64,000 nucleotides of DNA from Alkalihalobacterium sp048323755 (GTDB lineage Bacteria; Bacillota; Bacilli; Bacillales; Bacillaceae_F), in the NCBI RefSeq assembly GCF_048323755.1, contig NZ_JBLWFS010000007.1, positions 62,001 to 126,000 on the forward strand, read 5' to 3'. Below are positions 59,394 to 64,000 of this stretch, in pieces. How positions within the stretch are numbered: position 1 is the first letter of the stretch; the number at the start of each line of letters is the position of its first letter. The notes under the pieces were generated by a model. It searched no databases. It worked only from the letters and a program-made list of their open reading frames with translations, and was not told where the DNA came from. Made by a program: the position numbers and the translations under genes.

Positions 59394-60101
59394 ATGACGA
59401 TCGGAACCATTTATGGTGTTGGGGTAGGCCCTGGGGATCCAGAACTAATTACGATTAAAGCCTACAGGATGCTTAAAGAAGCAGATGTTGTTGCTTACCC
59501 CAAGAAGAGAAAAGGTAGTAAAAGCTATGCTTACCAAATTGTAGAACAATATATTGATACAGAGAATAAAGAAATGCTCGGCCTTGTGTTTCCAATGACA
59601 AAAGCCCAAGAAATTCTTGATAGAGAGTGGCGGACGATTGTTGATCAAGTATGGGAGTGTATTCAACAAGGAAAAAATGTTGCTTTTGTAACAGAAGGTG
59701 ACACGATGTTATACAGTACATTTATTCATATGTACCGCTTAATGAAGCTGCTTCATCCAGAAGTTAATATTGTATCCATTCCTGGTATATCGAGTGTAAA
59801 TGGGGCTGCATCAAGGCTAGGCATTCCTCTTGCTGACGGTGATGATTGGACCGGGATTATTCCAGCAACGGACAACCGGGATGACATGAAAAAAGCACTA
59901 CAAGATCATGATGGACTGGTGTTTATAAAAGTAGCCAAAGTATTACCAATGATAATTGAACTATTAGAAGAGCTAGATTTAATTGATAAAGCGACAGTCG
60001 TCACAAAAGTAACATCAGGTGAGGAATATATTTGGAAAGATGTTCGTGAATTAAAGAATGCTGAACTCGAATATTTAACGTTAATGTTAGTAAGAAAGTA
60101 G
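59394..60101 (+). CDS. cbiL: Cobalt-factor II C20-methyltransferase
   Basis: 235 residues, tetrapyrrole methylase. IYGVGVGPGDPELITIKAYR, EADVVAYPKKRKGSKSYAYQ, VTEGDTMLYSTFIHM and IPGISSVNGAASRLGIPLAD are the CbiL/CobI landmarks. It methylates C20 of cobalt-factor II. AAGGAGGAGC lies before the ATG and the cbiET stop directly adjoins. Confidence 0.92.
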   Translation: MTIGTIYGVGVGPGDPELITIKAYRMLKEADVVAYPKKRKGSKSYAYQIVEQYIDTENKEMLGLVFPMTKAQEILDREWRTIVDQVWECIQQGKNVAFVTEGDTMLYSTFIHMYRLMKLLHPEVNIVSIPGISSVNGAASRLGIPLADGDDWTGIIPATDNRDDMKKALQDHDGLVFIKVAKVLPMIIELLEELDLIDKATVVTKVTSGEEYIWKDVRELKNAELEYLTLMLVRK

Positions 60102-60110
60102 GTGAAACCA

Positions 60111-60905
60111 TTGTTGGAAGCAAAAGTTTATATTGTGGGAGCAGGTCCTGGAGATCCAGAACTAATAACAGTCAAAGGTCAAAATATCTTAAAGCAAGCC
60201 GACGTCATCTTATTTACCGACTCTCTTGTGAACGAACAATTAATGGAAGTAGCAAAATCAGATGCGCAAGTATTAAAAAGTGCAGGTATGAATTTAGAAG
60301 AGCTTGTTGACTGTATGGTAACGAATGTTAAACAAGGGCGAAGTGTCGCACGAGTTCATACAGGCGATCCTTCTGTTTATGGTGCGATCTTAGAGCAGAT
60401 GCGTTATTTAAAACGTGCTAATGTGGATTACGAAATCATTCCAGGTGTTAGTTCAGTATTTGCAGCTGCTGCTGCTGCCCAAATCGAGTTGACGGTTCCT
60501 GAATTAACGCAAACCGTTATTCTCACTCGAGCAGAAGGGCGCACACCGATGCCAGAACGAGAACAGTTAAAAGATTTAGCAAGTCATCATAGCTCGACAT
60601 GTTTATTTTTAAGTGCCACATTAATTAAGAAAGTAGTGAGAGAGTTTCTAGAAGCAGGATGGCTTGAGACGGATCCAGTTGTCGTAGTCTATCGTGCCTC
60701 ATGGCCAGATCAAAAAGTGGTTAAAACAACATTAGGTCAATTAGATGAAACGATGAGGTCAGAAGGAATTCGTAAACAAGCGATGGTTATCATTAGTAAA
60801 GCAGCCAATGAGCAACTTTTGATGGAAGAAGGAAAATATGAATCTAAGCTCTATGATAAATCGTTTACCCACGGTTATCGTATAGGGGAGTCAGTTAATG
60901 GATAA
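60111..60905 (+). CDS. cbiF: Cobalt-precorrin-4 C11-methyltransferase
   Basis: 264 residues, tetrapyrrole methylase: VYIVGAGPGDPELITVKGQN, RVHTGDPSVYGAILEQMRYL, IPGVSSVFAAAAAAQIELTV. It methylates C11 of cobalt-precorrin-4. Three starts compete behind GTAGGTG: GTG 60102 (inside that site), TTG 60111 (spacing 6) and TTG 60114 (spacing 9). TTG 60111 is chosen for spacing. The last codons overlap cbiG by 8 bases. Confidence 0.9.
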   Translation: MLEAKVYIVGAGPGDPELITVKGQNILKQADVILFTDSLVNEQLMEVAKSDAQVLKSAGMNLEELVDCMVTNVKQGRSVARVHTGDPSVYGAILEQMRYLKRANVDYEIIPGVSSVFAAAAAAQIELTVPELTQTVILTRAEGRTPMPEREQLKDLASHHSSTCLFLSATLIKKVVREFLEAGWLETDPVVVVYRASWPDQKVVKTTLGQLDETMRSEGIRKQAMVIISKAANEQLLMEEGKYESKLYDKSFTHGYRIGESVNG

Positions 60906-61977
60906 CATTGCAATCGTTGCCATTACAAAGCATGGAGTGGAGTTAATTCGAGAATTAAGTTCATCCATACCTAAAGCGGATTTATACTACATGAGAAAGT
61001 TTGAACAGGGTGATGAAACGGAAAAAAATATTCAATTATTCGAAGGTTCCATTCGACTTTTATTACCTGATATGTTCAAAAGATATGATGGAATCATTAT
61101 GGTGATTTCATTAGGAGCCGTTGTGCGAATGATTGCGCCGATATTAATAGATAAGAAAACGGATCCCGCGGTAGTAGTGATTGACGATAAAGGAGAATTT
61201 GTAATTAGTGTGCTTTCAGGTCATATTGGTGGGGCTAATGATTTAACACGTGAAGTGGCTTCCTTCATTAATGCGACTCCAGTAATTACTACAGCATCTG
61301 ATGTGCAAAAGACGATTCCGGTGGATATATTTGGACGTGAATTTAGCTGGGTAATTGAAGACTTTTCAAATGTCACACCAGTAAGTGCAGCTGTTGTGAA
61401 TGAGGAACCACTTCTTATCTTGCAAGAATCAGGTGAAAAAACTTGGTGGAAACATGAACGGCCACTACCGAAGCAAATGAAAGTGGTACAATCGTATGAA
61501 GAAGCAATGGATATCGATTTTAATGCAGCACTAGTTATTACTCATAGAATTTTATCAAAAGAAGAAGAACAAAAGCTATTAAAGAATGGAGTTTTATACC
61601 GTCCCAAATCTGTTTATTTAGGGATGGGTTGTAATCGTGGGACGAGTGCGGAGGAAATAAAAAAAGTCATTTCCGAAACGTTGAAAGATCAACACATATC
61701 CATTCAATCGGTGAAGTCGATTGCAACCATTGATCTGAAAAAGGATGAAGAAGGGCTGATCCAAGTATGTGATGAATTGGGCTGGGATTTCCTCTACTAT
61801 ACTCCAGAGCAACTAAACACGGTTCCGATAAAAAATCCGTCTGAAACGGTTTATAAATTTACCGGTGCTTATGGTGTCAGCGAACCGGCGGCACTACTAG
61901 CAGCTGGAGTAGATGAGCTTCTATTAGAAAAAAAGAAAAGTGGCAATGTAACGATATCGATTGCTGTTAAAAAGTAA
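60898..61977 (+). CDS. cbiG: Cobalt-precorrin-5A hydrolase
   Basis: 359 residues. IVAITKHGVELIRELSSSIP opens the N-terminal domain; MVISLGAVVRMIAPILIDKK, VSVLSGHIGGANDLTREVAS and VYLGMGCNRGTSAEEIKKVI with the C-terminal TGAYGVSEPAALLAA are CbiG hallmarks. It opens the delta-lactone and releases the C20 fragment as acetaldehyde, a step unique to the oxygen-independent route. GGGGAGTC precedes the ATG. Confidence 0.92.
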   Translation: MDNIAIVAITKHGVELIRELSSSIPKADLYYMRKFEQGDETEKNIQLFEGSIRLLLPDMFKRYDGIIMVISLGAVVRMIAPILIDKKTDPAVVVIDDKGEFVISVLSGHIGGANDLTREVASFINATPVITTASDVQKTIPVDIFGREFSWVIEDFSNVTPVSAAVVNEEPLLILQESGEKTWWKHERPLPKQMKVVQSYEEAMDIDFNAALVITHRILSKEEEQKLLKNGVLYRPKSVYLGMGCNRGTSAEEIKKVISETLKDQHISIQSVKSIATIDLKKDEEGLIQVCDELGWDFLYYTPEQLNTVPIKNPSETVYKFTGAYGVSEPAALLAAGVDELLLEKKKSGNVTISIAVKK

Positions 61978-61986
61978 GGGTGTGAC

Positions 61987-63387
61987 ATGATGCAACGAAG
62001 AATAGTGATTGCAGGAACAAATAGTGGAGTTGGAAAGACGACGTTAACAATCGGCTTAATGGCGGCCTTTAAAAAGAAAGGCTTAACTGTTCAAGGGTTT
62101 AAGTGTGGGCCGGACTATATTGATCCTAGTTATCATACAGCTGTGACAGGGAGACATTCCCGAAATGTCGATAGTTGGATGCTAAACCATGACATCGTTA
62201 ATGATATTTTTGTTAATGCAAGTGAAGATGCGGACCTTTCAATCATCGAAGGAGTAATGGGTTTTTATGATGGAAAAAGCCCAAAAAGTAATAGTGGCAG
62301 TACAGCTGAGATTAGCCTACTTCTTCAAGCGCCAGTGATCTTAGTAGTTAATATTGCGAGTATGGCTAGAAGTGCGGCTGCGATTGTTAAAGGATATCAA
62401 TTACTTGATCCAAATGTAAATATTGCCGGTGTCATTTTAAACCAAGCTGGTAGCAAAGGTCACTATGAACTTTGTAAAACAGCCATTGAACAAGAATGCG
62501 ATGTTCCAGTGGTCGGGTACTTATTAAAAGGTGATGGCTTACATATTCCAGAACGCCATTTAGGATTAATCCCTGCGATTGAACGAGGTGAACTCGACGA
62601 ATTTTTCAATGAACTTGGTGAAGTAGTCGCTGATCGAATCGATTTAGATGAGTTATTAAAAATATCAGAACAAGGCCCAGTTCTCCAACCTAAAACGGAT
62701 TTATTTTTAAAGCAGAAAGAGGAAGAATTCAAAGTCAAAATTGCCGTAGCTTATGATTCTGCGTTTAACTTTTATTATCGTGAAAACTTTAAGTTGTTGG
62801 AAAAAGCAGGTGCAGAACTTATTTTCTTTAGTCCTCTAAAAGGAGAAACGTTACCGGCTGGAGTAGACGGTTTGTACATTGGCGGTGGTTTCCCGGAAGA
62901 GTTTGCAAAAGAGCTATCAGAAAATGCTCAAGCTAGAAGAGATATTAAAGATGCTATAACAAATGAACTGCCTACCTTTGCAGAATGTGGAGGGTTTATG
63001 TACTTAACAGATTCCATTACTAATAGTGAAGGGCAAACATACCCGATGATTGGTGTCATACCTGGAAAAGTAAAGATGCAGAGCAGTTTAGCCGCCCTCG
63101 GGTATCGACAAGTAAAAGCTATCGATGGGACGTTTCTTTTAGACAAAAATTCAGAAGCTCGTGGTCATGAGTTCCATTATTCAACCTTTGAAAGTGATAA
63201 AGAAGATTTTCAAAGGGCTTATTTTGTAAAAGCACTTCGTGGTGAAAAAGAAGAGGGTTATAAAACAGATCATCTAGTGGCTGGGTATACGCATATTCAT
63301 TTTGCTTCTAATCCAGATATGGCAAAGTCCTTTGTTGAGAAATGTTTAGAGTATAAGGAGAAGAAGAATGATGCAGAAAATCAATGA
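61987..63387 (+). CDS. cbiA: Cobyrinic acid a,c-diamide synthase
   Basis: 466 residues. An ATP-binding dethiobiotin-synthetase-like domain (about 1-200: IVIAGTNSGVGKTTLTIGLM, KCGPDYIDPSYHT, IEGVMGFYDG) is followed by a class I glutamine amidotransferase-like domain (about 250-455) with GGGFPEEFAKELSENAQ, the nucleophile in FAECGGFMYL and RGHEFHYS. It amidates the a and c side chains with glutamine and ATP. Start ATG 61987 or 61990; AAGGGTG precedes it. Overlaps cobT by 20 bases. Confidence 0.93.
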   Translation: MMQRRIVIAGTNSGVGKTTLTIGLMAAFKKKGLTVQGFKCGPDYIDPSYHTAVTGRHSRNVDSWMLNHDIVNDIFVNASEDADLSIIEGVMGFYDGKSPKSNSGSTAEISLLLQAPVILVVNIASMARSAAAIVKGYQLLDPNVNIAGVILNQAGSKGHYELCKTAIEQECDVPVVGYLLKGDGLHIPERHLGLIPAIERGELDEFFNELGEVVADRIDLDELLKISEQGPVLQPKTDLFLKQKEEEFKVKIAVAYDSAFNFYYRENFKLLEKAGAELIFFSPLKGETLPAGVDGLYIGGGFPEEFAKELSENAQARRDIKDAITNELPTFAECGGFMYLTDSITNSEGQTYPMIGVIPGKVKMQSSLAALGYRQVKAIDGTFLLDKNSEARGHEFHYSTFESDKEDFQRAYFVKALRGEKEEGYKTDHLVAGYTHIHFASNPDMAKSFVEKCLEYKEKKNDAENQ

Positions 63388-64000
63388 AATATTGTCCCAA
63401 ATCAAACCGCTAGATGAACAAGTGATGAATAACGTCAGCGAACATGTCGACCAATTAACAAAACCAATTGGAGCGCTCGGTAGGATAGAAGAGATAGCTA
63501 TTCAATTAGCAGGAATTACAGGGAAAGAGCGGCCAACTGTTAAAAAGCCTGCCATAGTGGTCTGTGCTGGAGACCATGGCATTGTTTCAGAAGGTGTTTC
63601 CGCGTACCCACAAGAAGTTACCAAATTAATGATCCATAACTTTTTCATCGGTCGTGCTGCGATTAATGTTCTTGGAAATCAAATCGGGGCAACTGTAACC
63701 GTAGTGGATGTCGGCGTTAATGGAATACTCGACCATCCAGCATTAGTCAAGAAAAAGGTAAAGAACGGCACTAATAATTTCCTTACAGAAGATGCGATGA
63801 GTGAGCAAGAAGCTGTTCAAGCAATTGAAGCGGGTATGGAAGTTGCTCAAAGCTTAATTAAGCAGGGACATGAGTTAATTATTATTGGGGAAATGGGAAT
63901 TGGAAATACAACGGCTAGCAGTGCATTAATTGCATCTTATACAAAAGTCGCCGTACAAGATGTTGTCGGTCGTGGGACTGGACTCAATGCAGACGAACAT
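63368..64000 (+). CDS. cobT: Nicotinate-nucleotide:dimethylbenzimidazole phosphoribosyltransferase, partial
   Basis: About 211 codons, open at the right edge. ATG 63368 has AAGGAG (63355-63360) 7 bases upstream and overlaps the end of cbiA. LTKPIGALGRIEEIAIQLAG, VVCAGDHGIVSEGVSAYPQE, GRAAINVLG and IIGEMGIGNTTASSALIASY match CobT. It makes alpha-ribazole phosphate for the lower ligand. The full family length is about 350 residues, so roughly 40 percent is missing beyond the window. Confidence 0.93.
   Translation, partial: MMQKINEILSQIKPLDEQVMNNVSEHVDQLTKPIGALGRIEEIAIQLAGITGKERPTVKKPAIVVCAGDHGIVSEGVSAYPQEVTKLMIHNFFIGRAAINVLGNQIGATVTVVDVGVNGILDHPALVKKKVKNGTNNFLTEDAMSEQEAVQAIEAGMEVAQSLIKQGHELIIIGEMGIGNTTASSALIASYTKVAVQDVVGRGTGLNADEH

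Overview
The window reads as the chromosome of a low-GC Gram-positive bacterium of the Bacillaceae. The evidence is the Bacillus-type gene set and order (bkd operon then brxB; artPQR then yqjA; mce, yqjE, dinB/yqjH), strong AGGAGG-type ribosome binding sites, Zur, TnrA and sigma-D motifs of Bacillus type, TnrA itself, DarB, Prli42, and an oxygen-independent cobalamin operon of the Bacillus megaterium kind. Several sodium-coupled carriers would suit a salt- or alkali-tolerant genus, but that is inference. No phage, IS element, CRISPR array or defence locus was seen.

Layout. 1-2415: end of the branched-chain 2-oxoacid dehydrogenase operon. 2622-4539: a small secreted protein and a Zur-controlled zinc lipoprotein with a very long His-rich loop. 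4825-6031: bacilliredoxin, an unknown protein and a single tRNA-Arg. 6176-9545: a DctS/DctR two-component system with a TRAP-type binding protein and no permease. 9730-15701: thioesterase, unknown protein, acyl-CoA carboxyltransferase, acyl-CoA ligase, small membrane protein and sodium:solute symporter behind a perfect palindromic operator; this looks like uptake and activation of an unidentified carboxylic acid. 15947-17593: sodium:dicarboxylate symporter. 17958-25796: the artPQR-yqjA-ldt-mce-yqjE-marR-dinB block, with a 30-codon prli42 gene on the minus strand.

25941-31517 is a flagellar island: a giant Gln-rich FliK-like protein, an FlhB C-terminal-domain-like protein, FliS, flagellin and YaaR, with two sigma-D promoters. 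31580-36964 holds assorted single genes (CPBP protease, DUF4236 protein, SRPBCC protein, NamA, DarB, DUF4097 lipoprotein). 37135-41239 is sulfate assimilation (yezD, cysH, sat, cysP, cysC). 41296-45809, on the minus strand, carries a Cache-like/subtilase fusion, a GNAT enzyme, a divergent polysaccharide deacetylase, a thioredoxin-reductase-like flavoprotein and TnrA. 46068-48146 is a GGDEF/EAL protein. 48439-51306 makes siroheme, which serves sulfite reduction and is chemically the entry to cobalamin. 51477-52478 is biotin synthase. From 52706 to the right edge runs a cobalamin-riboswitch-controlled cbi operon, cut within cobT.

The least explained items are a dispersed palindromic repeat family (three copies, one carrying a second palindrome), the 9.7-15.7 kb catabolic operon, the repeat-built FliK-like protein, and the membrane-anchored sensor-like/subtilase fusion. 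Functional statements are from reading the sequence; no database search was run.
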